Shown here: piece after piece, positions 13,092 to 25,573 of the stretch
Numbering within the stretch: the stretch's first letter is position 1
Layout: the number at the start of each line of letters is the position of its first letter
Assembly (NCBI GenBank): GCA_900660155.1
Contig: CABFPE010000096.1
Location: 815,488-879,487, forward strand
Reading direction: 5' to 3'
DNA from: Hofstenia miamia
Lineage: Eukaryota > Xenacoelomorpha > Acoela > Hofsteniidae
DNA: 64,000 nt
Notes under the pieces: model-generated
What the model was told of the DNA's origin: nothing
The model's input: only the letters and a program-made list of their open reading frames with translations
The model's database searches: none
Program-made: the position numbers and the translations under genes

Positions 13092-13338
13092 GCATAATAA
13101 TTTGGTTCACTTGAAAATCGAGTTTTTTCAATTTTTTCAAGTAAAATGAAAATTGAAATTGAATACTTTGATACGGTGTTAAAAGAATCAGTGTAGTAAT
13201 ATATCAAATAAAGCATGATTGCCTTCACCAAATAGTCTTTGTGCGAAATGGAAAAAAATGACTTATATAATAATTTGGTTCGCAGTGAACTGTAAATGTT
13301 CGTAGCAACACTGACTTCTGTACTATCTCCCCTCTCAA
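13092..13338 (+). repeat. Single-copy relative of the 170-bp tandem repeat at 19930
   Basis: The segment from ATAATTTGGTTCACTTGAAA to ACTATCTCCCCTCTCAA matches 20095-20330. The similarity stops sharply at CTCTCAA, which defines the right boundary. It holds one copy of the unit that is duplicated in tandem near 19930-20269, bounded by two ATAATTTGGTTC words. No coding sequence is supported. Confidence 0.75.
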
Positions 13339-16329
13339 ATATATTTAGCCATTGAATACATCTACTTAATGACTATTCAATTACGCTACATGTATCCAGA
13401 AGATTTCCATCAGATGTAGATTTAGCCTTACATAGTAACGTACATAGTAACGTACCATCATCACTTAAGCAATATATTTACGTAATGCTACATGACAAAA
13501 ACAGTAAGAACAAAAAATTTTAAACTTTTTATAATTATTTTCTGCTTTCCGTCAATCTTATAATGTAACATTTGGAGTTTTGTAAGCTATTATTTTTCTT
13601 CAAACAGATAGATTCTAATATCACTGGATCGCGGTCAAAGGAATATATTTGATGGGCCAGATGGGGGTACAGAATGAAATTTTGAAAAAAACTTTATTAT
13701 CTTTCCTTTCAATGCTTTTCACTTCACCAATATTGTAGCATATTCCAACAAAAACAAAAGTAAAGAAAAAAGTCAAGATCAAATAGCAATTTAATTGATT
13801 ATATTGTAGAATCGTGCCACCATCAAATTTAACTTGATTTAGGATTTTGCTTAACATAACTCCGTTCCATTTGATATTTAATGTATGACAGACTCCAACA
13901 CCTCTCAAATTCCATGTAATAGTTAACTGTTTAACTTAATTAATAGGGCTTAGCTACACTTAATGCCTCGCATAACTACTGTCCATTTAGATCGAGAGTG
14001 GTAGATGGTGCAATGGGTATCAACCCGACCTGAAGAAATGCGTTAGAGGATACTTGGTCTTTGAATCAATCCAGCTTCAATCGGACGGCATCAAAGGAAA
14101 CACCAATATTCGAATAATCGCCTAAGTACATGGAAATGTTGTCTCAGTGAACATGTGTGTGTAATTTGTTAACAATTTAGTGCGTTGATTGTTCTTGTTA
14201 TTATTGCGGTTAAAATATAAGAAAGCAGTAATGCAACTGTGGTGCTTTAGATTATTATATTTCCCTACATATAATAACCCTAAAGATATAGAAGTACAGG
14301 TGAGCCCTTTATACATGTGAACAATCAATGTGTTCAGCAATAAATAAATTTCATAACTTATTCTGTGTGTCAGAGAATTTACTAATAGGCAATCGATCTA
14401 ATAACCAAGAAAAATGAGATCTAATAAACATTGCCTTTATTGTGAGGGTTAACCTAACAATCATAATGATAATAATATTGTTGAGTAGCAAACAATAGGA
14501 AAGCTATAACAAATTAAACTCCCTATTCTTACACCTAACCTAAAAGCACATCAAGTAAACGACGACTACCAACTGCACCACACTTTTGAAAGGCTGTATG
14601 TGCTTGCCGTTCCAGACTTCCTTTAACTGTAGTTGGGGACCACCGTCAGGATTACTCTAGTGCTTCTACAGTTTAGCAGTTTCCATTTAATTTAATAAAA
14701 TAACCTGACAAAAACAAAGAAGTAAATCCAGTAAATTTCGTTCATCATCAAATAAATCAACTGCACTCTTTTTATACTTAGCAATAATAAACAATCAAAC
14801 ACTTGGCTAGTACCTGTCTAATCAATGTTGTTGTGTATTTACTAATTTTCCCTCTAGTTTCTTCATCTGCTGTTTTACGCACATCAGCATTAATTAGCAT
14901 TTGCGTTTCGGTCTTTTTCTATTTGCCAAATGTACTGCCAAGTGAATTAATATAAAGATACTGCTTTTATAATTGTACAAATAATATAATTAATAATAAT
15001 AATGTGTTTACATTCAATAGTTATTTTACTTGAGTCTCATTTTTTCCACTCCTTCTCTCATCTTGACCACACATGATTTTATGTTGATTGTGTTACAATA
15101 TTTTTTTGTATTTTGCTGAATTAGCTTAACACCAAGTCATGTCATTTGAATATTTGAATAATTTTGTAAAGCAAGTATTTGCCACCTTAACTTTTGACAA
15201 ATCACATTTGGACAATTAAGCTACATGTCGATTTCAGCATACCGCCACATTAACACAGAACTTTTCTACATAGGCAGAATAAAATGGTGACAGGTACTTG
15301 TTTAATGATAAATATGTTTATAAAATTTTGATATAAATATGTACTATGAGGAAAAATCAGTTGATGGAGAATAAACTCTTTAGTAGTCACTTATTTTTGA
15401 TATTGGTTTGATTATTTAGTTAAAATGTGCAGCTAGGCATTTCATGCATGTAATGATCTCAAGGGAAACAATGCATTTATGTTACGAATAGGTATAAGGG
15501 TTTTTACTTCATGCCTAGCTGGCTTGTGATCGTGCATAATTACATGTAGTAACAAAACCACAATAAGGCTAGTTAGTCAACAGTAGGACTGTTAATTATT
15601 TACTAATGTATTTTAGATGTAAATTCTTAACAGTAGGAGACCCATAACAAGACTGACATTGTACATATTGTTATAATATTGTTTGTACTTGTACTTATTT
15701 TATTGTAGGTTAGGAAGCTGCATTTAATTGTACATAGTTTTCAACTCTTTTTATCCCAATCATGAACTGGAGTCTCTCTCATATCATTTTCTAAATAATG
15801 GCTGTTACCTGTTATGCTTATGATCATACAGATCTTAAATATAGTTTGGTCTAGATTAAGAGATACAGTGTACATGAGACAATGAAAGTTCAAACAGTTA
15901 GACATTACCCTGCTTGGAAGAATCTGTTGTTTGTGATCTCTAAATATTTCTAAATTTTTGCACATCTCAGCTTGGGTTATGATTCTACATGGCGACCATG
16001 ACAGGACACTGAAAGTCCTATTAACATCTGGAAATTTACATTACCAAGTAAACATACCTTTATAATGTTACTGTTCTTGATTGTTCTCTAACTTAGTTGA
16101 GAGTTTTAACATGATGTGATCCTGTGGAAGTTTACAATGTTAGGATATGTACTCCAGTTGTAATCAAACACAGGAGAATGGTTTATCTTTTCTATTGTTC
16201 TGTATCTCTCAGCCTAGGTGATGATTCCACAATATACCACTTATCTTCATACATAAAAATTACAACATTATTATAGCTGATGCCAAGAAAAGAATTTGGA
16301 GTTGAAATTCTCTGAAAATTTGAAATTTT
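13339..16329. other. Region without a recognised gene
   Basis: Nothing is clearly annotated. On the minus strand around 14531-14624 a short frame ends in QKCGAVGSRRLLDVLLG, and around 14810-14910 another reads DVRKTADEETRGKISKY. They look more protein-like than their surroundings and could be a decayed coding region, but I do not recognise them and no splice structure is clear. Confidence 0.35.
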
Positions 16330-16369
16330 GAATGGATTTTCGGTATTAAGCGAGTCATCATCAAGATTT

Positions 16370-16795
16370 ATAACAGCTGAAGTAGATTATGCAGCATTTG
16401 GCGGAAAATGCATTCTTCCAGATTGTTGCCTTTACTTCATTTGAGAGTCTTTGCAATTCTAAGCTATTATGAGATATGTCAATTTTAAAATGCCCCATAG
16501 TGCCTATCACCGGATCACACTCATCGAACTTCCTAAATATATTTTCTTCAAGACATATGTTTTCAATCTTTTTTCTTTCATTTTACTTAGTTATATTGGT
16601 ATCATTATTATTAAAGACGTCACAGAAATCATCAACATTGTTAACAATTGCTCTCCTTCTCCTTACTTTTTCCCACACTCTTCTTTTGCATGATGCACTC
16701 ACACCATCAACGACGCCCTTCCCATGTCCAGGCGAAAAGTAATTCCATTGGATTTCTTTGCCAAAATTTTTGGAAAGAATCCCAGCACAACAATC
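16370..16795 (-). pseudogene. Relic of a transposon-type protein with an HGKG motif
   Basis: On the minus strand an open frame runs from about 16795 to a stop at 16583-16585. It reads DCCAG, then IQWNYFSPGHGKGVVDGV, then CKRRVWEKVRRRRAIVNNVDDF. The pattern W(N)(F/Y)F...HGKG.(V/A)DG(V/I)...KR.VW recurs, as I recall, in many uncharacterised transposon-like proteins of invertebrates, usually after a D....FK segment. After the stop a matching frame seems to continue (FDECDPVIGTMGHFKI) towards 16370. I cannot name the superfamily from memory. Upstream on the same strand, 17112-16938 is a dispersed repeat with copies at 45850 and 53286. The hydrophobic plus-strand frames here are shadows. Confidence 0.5.
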
Positions 16796-16937
16796 AAGAT
16801 ACGTGTTTTAAATTAAAATGTTGGTCCATCAGATGAATAAGGAACAAAACATTTCATTTAGTTTAACCAGAAAACAAAATTTTTCTAATATTGTTGTTCG
16901 CATAGACGTTGGACCGCCTCTTTATCTGAGCATTTGG

Positions 16938-17112
16938 TTTGGAAAGAATTTGAATAATTTTAAGAAAAGACGGATTTCTTATTGAAAAAAATGTTTGTAC
17001 TGTAATTCAGGCACAAAAATACAGTTTAGCACAAATTTTCATCAACCCCATAGATGTGTCCATGCAAAAGACCTTCAACATTTCTTAACAGCCTTGGATT
17101 AAATTTTTTAAA
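16938..17112 (+). repeat. Copy 1 of a three-copy dispersed repeat
   Basis: The segment containing CCCCATAGATGTGTCCATG is shared with 53286-53472 in the same orientation and with 45850-46070 in reverse. Common landmarks are the AAGAATTTGAA stretch, the TTCAGGCACAAAAAT stretch and the block around TGTGTCCAT. Confidence 0.65.
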
Positions 17113-17387
17113 AATAAGGACAAATTGATTTAGTAGTAAAGAAAAGCAGGGTTGTGTATATACGGGTTTCTAATAATAATCATTTTTCAATGACTTTTTA
17201 CACTTTTCTATTGATTTTGATAAGAAAAAAGGCGTTTTTTAGAAATTCTGGATTTGGCAGCCATTGGTCAAAAAAACTGCGGCCATACCTGTATAAATAA
17301 TTATTCAATTATACCCCCTTTTTAACTATGTATCAATATCTTTTCGAGCAATTTTTTGCATTTTTTAGAAAACCTCTAGAGGTCTAT

Positions 17388-18387
17388 NNNNNNNNNNNNN
17401 NNNNNNNNNNNNNNNNNNNNNNNNNNNNNNNNNNNNNNNNNNNNNNNNNNNNNNNNNNNNNNNNNNNNNNNNNNNNNNNNNNNNNNNNNNNNNNNNNNNN
17501 NNNNNNNNNNNNNNNNNNNNNNNNNNNNNNNNNNNNNNNNNNNNNNNNNNNNNNNNNNNNNNNNNNNNNNNNNNNNNNNNNNNNNNNNNNNNNNNNNNNN
17601 NNNNNNNNNNNNNNNNNNNNNNNNNNNNNNNNNNNNNNNNNNNNNNNNNNNNNNNNNNNNNNNNNNNNNNNNNNNNNNNNNNNNNNNNNNNNNNNNNNNN
17701 NNNNNNNNNNNNNNNNNNNNNNNNNNNNNNNNNNNNNNNNNNNNNNNNNNNNNNNNNNNNNNNNNNNNNNNNNNNNNNNNNNNNNNNNNNNNNNNNNNNN
17801 NNNNNNNNNNNNNNNNNNNNNNNNNNNNNNNNNNNNNNNNNNNNNNNNNNNNNNNNNNNNNNNNNNNNNNNNNNNNNNNNNNNNNNNNNNNNNNNNNNNN
17901 NNNNNNNNNNNNNNNNNNNNNNNNNNNNNNNNNNNNNNNNNNNNNNNNNNNNNNNNNNNNNNNNNNNNNNNNNNNNNNNNNNNNNNNNNNNNNNNNNNNN
18001 NNNNNNNNNNNNNNNNNNNNNNNNNNNNNNNNNNNNNNNNNNNNNNNNNNNNNNNNNNNNNNNNNNNNNNNNNNNNNNNNNNNNNNNNNNNNNNNNNNNN
18101 NNNNNNNNNNNNNNNNNNNNNNNNNNNNNNNNNNNNNNNNNNNNNNNNNNNNNNNNNNNNNNNNNNNNNNNNNNNNNNNNNNNNNNNNNNNNNNNNNNNN
18201 NNNNNNNNNNNNNNNNNNNNNNNNNNNNNNNNNNNNNNNNNNNNNNNNNNNNNNNNNNNNNNNNNNNNNNNNNNNNNNNNNNNNNNNNNNNNNNNNNNNN
18301 NNNNNNNNNNNNNNNNNNNNNNNNNNNNNNNNNNNNNNNNNNNNNNNNNNNNNNNNNNNNNNNNNNNNNNNNNNNNNNNNNNNNNNN
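17388..18387. other. 1000-N assembly gap
   Basis: A run of exactly 1000 N. The round length indicates a placeholder rather than a measured distance. Frames that appear to cross it are artefacts. Confidence 0.98.
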
Positions 18388-18775
18388 TTTATTTACATTC
18401 ATTATTAGTAAGTGCATGAATTAACCAATATGAATTAATTATGTAATTGAACGCTAGTTGGTTGATATATTCAAGTAAATTAATTTAAATCTATTTACTT
18501 CTTCCTTCTATATATAAATTGACATAATAGATATGTTTGTTTGCAAAATTTTGACAAGTAAGCATCTATAGCAATGAATTTTTTTTTTTTTTAATTACAT
18601 AATAAACCAATAGCAATTAATCAATTGATAGTTAGCTAATTAATTTATTGAAAGATAGATATATAAATAAGTAAAATCCCTCACTCACAGTTAAGCATAG
18701 TGCATAATCTATGCGCACTTTCACTAGTTATTTGCTGACGTCACATGGCATTGCTTAAATTTCTTGTAAAGATCA
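18388..18775 (+). repeat. Repeat upstream of the Tc1-like relic; inverted partner of 12447-12835
   Basis: Aligns in reverse with 12447-12835 and runs to within a few bases of the first recognisable transposase codons. It could be the 5' untranslated or terminal region of that element. The true left limit is hidden by the adjacent N gap. Confidence 0.65.
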
Positions 18776-18783
18776 TAAATTTA

Positions 18784-19792
18784 AACATTGGCAAGAAGGA
18801 TCTCAACAGTAAAGAGAAGGCTTCAATCGTAAGATATTTGGGTGAGAGCTGGCCTAGTCTTGAACTTTCTCGTCTTTTAGGCCGGAACCATAGGACAATC
18901 AAGGCATTCATTGCAAGTGGTGAAAAATCGAGAAAGAAACGTGTTGAACATGCAACAAGGAAGCTAATAATCGCGACATATCTGCTTTAAAGAGGGAAAT
19001 GACCAAACAGCCACTAAGCTCAAGTTCAAATATCTTTTCTGCGGTCGGACTTGGTGTTACTCCAAAGGCATCTGGTAATCGCATCTTGTAGATGCTTGGA
19101 AAAGTGAAAAAACCCAAGAAAAATCACCAATAAATCAACAACATAAGGACAGACGACTTGCGTGTTGTAAAAAATATATGAAATAGATTTTGGGACAGTT
19201 ATATGGACTGATGAGATGCGTCCCACACTTGATGGTCCTGACGAATGGGAAAAAGGCTGGATTGTTGATGGTATTGATGCTCTATTACGGTTCAGACGTC
19301 AACAAGGTGGTGGTGGAGCCATGATCTGGGCCGGGATTGTCAAAAATAAACTCATTGGGCCATTTAGAGTTGCTGAAGGTGTTAAAATGAACTTCATAAA
19401 CTACTAGCAATTCTTGGATAAACACGTATAGGTTGGCTTAAGAAAAAACCTGCATCTCAGCGCAGGAAAATGATGTTCATGCATGATAACGCAGCTAATC
19501 ATGTATCCAAGTTCACCGCGGATTGGATGCGTCAAAAGGATACAGAAAAGATCAAGTTATGGAGTGGCCAGCTTCCTCCCCGGACTTAAACTGTATAGAA
19601 AACTTGTGGTCCATTGTGAAAAGATGGGTTTATTCAAATTGTGCGCAGTATAAATCCAAGGAGAAGCTATGGGAAGCAATTGAAGCAGCTTTAAAGTCAA
19701 TTACACCTGCAGAAATACAACATTTGACGTCATCAATGGATGGTAGACTCATCACTCTGGTACAGAAGAAATGTGGCTACATCTCAAAGTAA
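18784..19792 (+). pseudogene. Broken Tc1-like transposase (DD34E type)
   Basis: Tc1-like enzymes cut and paste DNA at TA sites. The first segment (18784-18990) has an N-terminal helix-turn-helix: KKDLNSKEKASIVRYLGE, then LELSRLLGRNHRTIKAFIA. After stops and frame changes, VIWTDEM (near 19199) supplies the first catalytic Asp. MHDNAANHV (second Asp codon 19495-19497) and SSPDLNCIENLW (Glu codon 19598-19600) supply the rest. The last two are 103 bases apart, so the spacing is about 34 residues with one frameshift. The final 19523-19792 frame is open to a natural C-terminus. I could not locate paired terminal repeats. The initiating Met of the longest frame (18745) lies in the upstream repeat, so the true start was probably nearer 18784. 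The gene is dead. Confidence 0.88.
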
Positions 19793-19929
19793 ATATGGAT
19801 CAATGAAAACTTTTCGGACTCTTTGTTTTGTAATTAACATTACTGTTTTTTATGCTTATCTTTAAAACGTCTCATCCCGACGCAAAAAAATGTTTATCAT
19901 TGAATAACAGGAATTTCACAATAATCTGG

Positions 19930-20330
19930 TTCACTTGAAAATCGATTTTCAATTTTTTCGGTAAGCAACTTATGAAAATTAAATATTTTGGTATGGATGT
20001 TAAAAGAATTAGCTTAGTAGTGTATCAAATAAAGCATGGTTGTCTTCACCAAATAGTATTGGTGCGAAATGGAAAAAAATGACTTATATAATAATTTGGT
20101 TCACTTGAAAATCGATTTTCAATTTTTTCGGTAAGCAACTTATGAAAATTAAATATTTTGGTATGGATGTTAAAAGAATTAGCTTAGTAGTGTATCAAAT
20201 AAAGCATGGTTGTCTTCACCAAATAGTATTGGTGCGAAATGGAAAAAAATGACTTATATAATAATTTGGTTCGCAGTGAACTGTAAATGTTCGTAGCAAC
20301 ACTGACTTCTGTACTATCTCCCCTCTCAAT
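19930..20330 (+). repeat. Two identical 170-bp tandem copies plus tail
   Basis: 19930-20099 and 20100-20269 are identical as read, each running from TTCACTTGAAAATCGATTTT to ATAATAATTTGG. A tail to 20330 is shared with 13338. A third, diverged piece follows at about 20408-20480. The identity points to a recent tandem duplication or an assembly duplication. Confidence 0.85.
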
Positions 20331-22080
20331 TCGGTAATCAAAATTCTGCCAGTTCCATTGTATCTTACTACTTATATTATCTTGAGCCAACTGTTGCTTT
20401 CTTTGTCCGTTTTCTGTATTCACCTAATAGTTTGTGAAAAAATGGAAAAAAATTATTTGCATAACAATTTGGTTCGCAGTGTATTTTGCAGTCTTGTATT
20501 AAAATACAACCAAATTCGAATTCAAGATTACATAATTTTGATTAAAGATTTTTTGGTAATTTCCTTTTAAATTTTATTTATAATGAATACTATAATTGGG
20601 TTTTATTAGAAATTGTGTTGTCAAATTCTGAAGAAATGCACTCCTACAACCACAAATCCATTCAATGGCCTAAATTATGTTTCATCCCATACTCAATCTT
20701 ACCTCAAGTTAAAATAGAAATAGCAAAACAAATATTTTTGTAGGTTTAAAAATAGAGTAATCTTCATAGATCTTTTAAATCAAATATTTTTTTTTGCAAA
20801 CAATAAATTTGCCTAGATATAGAATACAATAACGAAAGCAATGTACATTTATTGAACTTCCACATGTATCTAAAATTTCAATATCATTGGTTGAAAAATA
20901 CGGTAAATTATTATTTTAGAGACATTATTTCCAGTTTGATTTTGATAGAAATTGACTATAAAAAATAGTAAGATCATTCTTATTCTCCTTATAGAATCTT
21001 TTTAAACTGAACATTTTTGTACTTAAAAGAGGTTTTTGTGATATAAAAACTAAAAATATATACTTTTAGACAATGGATGGCATTGCTCTCAAGACCCTTC
21101 CATGGCGATAATACTAAATACCAGATGAACTTTCCTGAAAGCTATTGCGAATTTTCACTGCCATATACTTTCGACTCTTCTGCATTTGTTGCGGACTTTC
21201 ATCAAACGTTCAATTTTTTGTATTGATCAGTCAAATAATGTACACTTGTACATGAGAATTCCTTATATAACCATTACAATTGATGAATTCAAAGCAGATG
21301 CAATAATTTCAATGAATTTAAAATAATATATCAATGAAAACAAGAATCTGAAAACTCAAACTTTGAGGATGAGATTTGGAGATATTACCATTGTTTGTGA
21401 AATATTTTTTCTTGTGTTGCTTAATATTTGAATAATTTTTTGTTAGTTAATAAATCTAAAATATGACTTAATTATTACACTGGGAAAATGAAATTTATGC
21501 TCTGGCATAATTTTTGGTAAACTGTGTTTAATATTGTTTCAAGAATTTATGCTTTCAATATTTTTCTATTATATTAACAAATAACTTAAGTATTTCCATT
21601 TAAATATTGGTTAAAAAGGAAAACTATAAATTTTGGCTAAAGCTGATCATTATGCAACTTAAATACGCATTATTGGAATAAATTTCATTTGCAAACAGAG
21701 CTATTAAACTATCAAATAATTAAGGAATAAATCAAAAATATGAAAACAGTTTCACTAAATATAACTTAAGTGTTGACCAGATGGAAAACTACGTACAAAT
21801 TGAGATAGATAGATTTATTTCAATTTAAAAATAAACATTGGAAGGTGTCTAAAAATATATGTCTTATTGCGTTTACATACAAAGGTACACCTACAAATAC
21901 CAAGTAATTATTTTACATACAGTTATAAATGAAAATTACTAAAAATCAAAGGGCACAAGACTATGCGTGAGCAATAATACGCAAAACAGCATTTCAATTT
22001 GAATAATATTCATCGTTCTTGAGAAATTTTCGCGGTTTAAGTAGAAACATAATCAGCAATTTCCAAGTTAATGAAAAGTG
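20331..22080. other. AT-rich stretch without a gene
   Basis: Apart from the diverged repeat piece at about 20408-20480 (ending ACAATTTGGTTCGCAGTG), I see no gene, RNA or organised repeat. Confidence 0.5.
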
Positions 22081-22325
22081 GGAAATCTTGCCAAGATCTT
22101 GGACGATTCTTAAATATTCTTGAAAAAAAACTTGTAAGAACTTGGCAAGATATTTTTAAGATATTCCAAGAATCTTGAAACAAATTTCAGAGAAATGCCA
22201 AGAATCATAGAAAATCCTGAAAAGTTTTTGGAAGTTTTGTTAAATTTTTCTTTGAGTAACTTGAAATTTGGCAAGAAATTCCAAAAGTCATAAAATAAAT
22301 ATGCAAGAAGTTCCAAGAATTCGCC
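22081..22325. repeat. Degenerate CCAAGAATCTTGGCAAG-rich repeat
   Basis: Words such as TTGGCAAGAT, CCAAGAATCTTG and GCCAAGAATC recur in both orientations across about 240 bp, so the strand can fold on itself. The minus-strand 68-codon frame here follows from the repeated words and is not a gene. Its mobile origin is unproven. Confidence 0.45.
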
Positions 22326-22966
22326 AAAAATCTATAATGTAATTTAGAAGCAATGTACAGAACCAATGCGTAACATAATCATGATTATATTTTAAGTTAT
22401 TTAGTTTCACATAGAAATGACAAATATATATAAATGTTAATAAGATTTTCAACATCGACTCTTTCAAGGTTACTGTATATATTCATATTTGATATATTCA
22501 ATTGCTTGAGTCTGTTTTTCGACAACGTGCTGACATAGGATAGTTTCCATCCATATTTGCGGACTTTCACCATATCTTGCAAAACCGCTTGTAAAATAAG
22601 AATATTATATATGTATAGCAAGAAAGTATTTCATTCATTCAAAATTTGATTCATTATTACAGAATTTTCATAATTTCTCTTTGCAATAGAAGATCTAAGA
22701 ATTTTACTTTAATTTTGGAAGTGGTTAAGCATGAAATTGTCCAAGCCATCAAAATCAAGAAAATATTGTTTTAGTGAGTTTTTACAATTTCTTTACACAA
22801 AAATGCACGAAATTAATGGAATATCTCAAAACAATATATATAATTTGTTTCACCTTCAGTTATTATTCAGTTTTACATTTCTTATTGAATGCAATTTTGA
22901 GATTCTATTTCAGTTTTGAACAATTTATTTCAGTACACTTTGTTGCAGTGTCAGTTGAACACTATT
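22326..22966. other. Stretch without a gene
   Basis: AT-rich with only short frames, none with recognisable protein character. Confidence 0.5.

Positions 22967-23033
<67 letters not shown>
22967..23033. repeat. Compound microsatellite (TC)n(TA)n
   Basis: A (TC)n tract at 22967-22988 passes directly into (TA)n at 22989-23033. The YIYIYI frames across it are translations of this repeat. Confidence 0.95.
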
Positions 23034-23037
<4 letters not shown>

Positions 23038-23170
23038 TATGGGATTGGGGCCAGTCGGGGCAGGCATAGGACAAGATTTTACTAAAGTGGGTACCCATTA
23101 GGCAAAAGTGGGGCAAAAATACTTTTTAGATAAGAAATATCGAAGTATTTTCTTATATCAAAGTTCCCTG

Positions 23171-23394
23171 CACTCTAAAAAATTTCTAGGTGTTGCAATT
23201 TAGGTAACAAATTTTCACCTAGAAATTAAGGTGTTTTACCTTCACTTTTAGGTAAATTCCGTTAGGTTTCCTCCTTAAATAGATTTCAACTCCAATAACT
23301 TAAATTATGAAAATATTGTGCTTTTACAAAGAAGTTGTGAACATTTAGATGATCCATATCATGTTTTCTTATTTTTTTTCACCTAAACATTTAG
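23171..23394 (+). repeat. Copy B of the CACTYTAAAAAATTTCTAGG repeat module
   Basis: Homologous to 12213-12446. It starts CACTCTAAAAAATTTCTAGG and ends CACCTAAACATTTAGGTG, forming imperfect inverted ends. It sits outside the left arm of the large inverted repeat and has no counterpart beyond the right arm, which stops at 27476. It therefore behaves as a separate module. Confidence 0.7.
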
Positions 23395-24268
23395 GTGATG
23401 GATATATTCCTAAAATCTAAGGTGTTTCATCTAAAATTTAGGTGACTTAGTAATTCCCTGAATTTAAGGTTTTACCTATACATTTTAGTTGGAAGAAAGT
23501 ATGTAACTAAAATTCATTCTTAGTAAGTGTTACTGACATTTCCTAGTATTTACAAGAAAGTTTATTATTAGCTCAACAAAATTTGTTGTTAAGATAAAAA
23601 ATATTTGATCAAATAATGCTTTTTACCAATTAATTGATACAAAAATAAAATATCAATTTAGTGTATTAAATATAAAAATAATAACAAAAATTTTGTCAAA
23701 TTGAATAGATTGAGATTACAAAAATTTTCAATCATTTGCAAAATATTATCGCCGTTAATCTTACTCAAATTATTTCAAATATTTTCATTTTATACAGAAA
23801 AAATATTTTCATTAAAATATTGTTTACAATAGTGAGTGTAAGATTCTTGTTTCTCATTATATATCTAACTTCTCTAGACAGTGTACTTTTTATTTCAGAA
23901 ATGACTTAAATAAAATCATAAAATTTTTAATGCCTTCACTAACCTATTCGATCAAACGTTCTTTATAATGATAGATAGACATCACTGTGTTTGATTTCAT
24001 ATCATATATATGTTCGATCACATCACAGACATTGTTATTACGCACAATACGGAATAACAAAACGCAATTTTATCATTTTTCATTATTTCAGTTACATTAT
24101 GACACCATGCACACGTGAATTCGTTTCAGACAGCCAGAAATAGAATTTTAGCGCATTGGATTACTGGAAAAATTCTTTATAAAAACATTTTTATTGAAAT
24201 TGTTTGAGGAAAATATTTTGGAAATTTTTATTTGATGAAAGAGCAAGTCCAAGTCATATTGTTTTTTG
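23395..24268 (+). repeat. Left arm of a large inverted repeat
   Basis: The arm matches the reverse complement of 26450-27476 over most of its length. The outermost 240 bp, from GATGGATATATTCC through CAACAAAATTTGTT, agree at most positions by eye. The innermost match is around GATGAAAGAGCAAGTCC (24236-24258). About 113 bp (roughly 23937-24050) are present only here. In turn the right arm has a MITE at a site that is empty here. The arms bracket a piggyBac relic. Confidence 0.85.
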
Positions 24269-24685
24269 ATAAAGAATTTATGTGTGTAACAGATAGCAAT
24301 TATTATTTTATGTGCGTAACTGCAATTATTTTTCAGTGATGCATTTGAAATTTACATGCGTGTACATTCACTGTTAATAAAATCCTAATATATAATATAT
24401 TTAAAATATAATATATAATTATATTTTAGGAACAATAATTATAATCTATAATTGCCCAACAGGTTTAACCCCAAGAATTCAGTTTCCAGTTTCTTAAATT
24501 AATCTCAACTGAAATTGAGTTAAAAATTCATGTTTGGTGTAAATTTGTTTTGTAAAATGTCATGTACAAAGAAAAAATCCCAAATATCATATTGAGGACA
24601 AAATTACCCAAAACGACTAAATGACATCTAGTGTTGACCTAGTAAACTCTACAGATGATGTGCTGATATCAAAAGCTGAATCTTT

Positions 24686-25573
24686 TTGAAAGGTGATCCA
24701 CTAATAAAGAAACAAAGAAATGAAAAGACTACAGTTCAAAATCTGATCATCACTTTGGTCTTACCATATCTTGGCACTGCTCACAACATTAGAGGTGATC
24801 ATTATTTCTCCAGCATGACGACTACAACTGCTTTGCTAAATGAACACAGAATGACTTATGAGAAATAAGCGTGAAATCCTGAAGGTTCTGCACAGCAAAA
24901 TGGAGTTGCATCAAACGGAATTTGTCTTCGGAGCTCCAAGAAACAAGATTTTTATTTGTGCGTACGCAGCAAAGAAGAAGAAAATCGACCACATTATATC
25001 GTCCCTGCACCATTCCAAAGAAGTCGGTGAGAGTGAGAAAAAATGCCTATGATCATCTTGGATTATAGTTCTGTCAAAGATGGGGTGAATTCCGTCAACC
25101 AAAAGTCAAAAACCTATTCTACTAGGTTCCAGACAAAAAGATTGACTGTGGTTCATTTTCAAAACTGGCTGGATGTTGGTGCACTCAACAGTTTCACTCT
25201 CTTTGGATTGTGTCTTTCTAATTGGACAACATCTCAAAATGGACAAAGACGAGCCTTCCTCAAAGCTTTGACACTTGAATTGACCTTAGAGCATATGATA
25301 AATCGTCTTCAAAATAACCCAGCATTGCATATTTCTGTGGTTAAAAAGATTGAAAAATTTGTCAGAGCGGTCAATGACGCTCAAAGCATCCATCAGTCTC
25401 GTGGATCTGAAGAACAAGTAAAACAACGCTGTTCTCTGTGCAAAGCCTCTGGAAAAATGTAAAGATTGTGCAATTTGACAAGAATGAACTGTCAAATTTG
25501 TAATCAGAGTGTCTGCGGGAAACATTCCAAAGTTGTTAGTATGATTTGTGATAGTTGTAATTATCACCACTGA
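24686..25573 (+). pseudogene. Broken piggyBac-type transposase in the loop of the inverted repeat
   Basis: PiggyBac transposases excise and insert at TTAA. The sequence holds LVLPYLGTAHNIRGDHYFSS (24740-24830), equal to the family's LV.PYLG..HNI..D.FFTS block with the first catalytic Asp. The next frame reads FVFGAPRNKIFICAYAAKKK, then ISSLHHSKEV. The following frame has MIILDYSSVKDGVNSVNQ with the last catalytic Asp region (DY...K.GVD), then ALNSFTLFG. After a stop the C-terminal Cys-rich finger is still visible, with CSLC, then CQIC....CGKH, then CDSC, ending at 25571-25573. Several frame changes and one stop kill it. The N-terminal half is not recognisable. No TTAA-flanked ends were found near it, and whether the long inverted arms belong to this transposon is unresolved. 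Confidence 0.85.

Noticed and set aside
16469-16836. Hydrophobic plus-strand frames resembling membrane proteins
   Set aside because: They are antisense to the HGKG-motif relic; hydrophobicity follows from T-rich sequence.
17328-18419. Long open frames on both strands across 17365-18419
   Set aside because: They consist of N placeholders; only a few real codons flank the gap.
22774-23101. Frames rich in SLSLSL and YIYIYI (also at 50134-50412 and 56250-56474)
   Set aside because: Translations of (TC)n and (TA)n microsatellites.
23171-23480. TTTAGGT words as an interstitial telomere-like repeat
   Set aside because: Words are scattered and in both orientations within a MITE-like module rather than in tandem.
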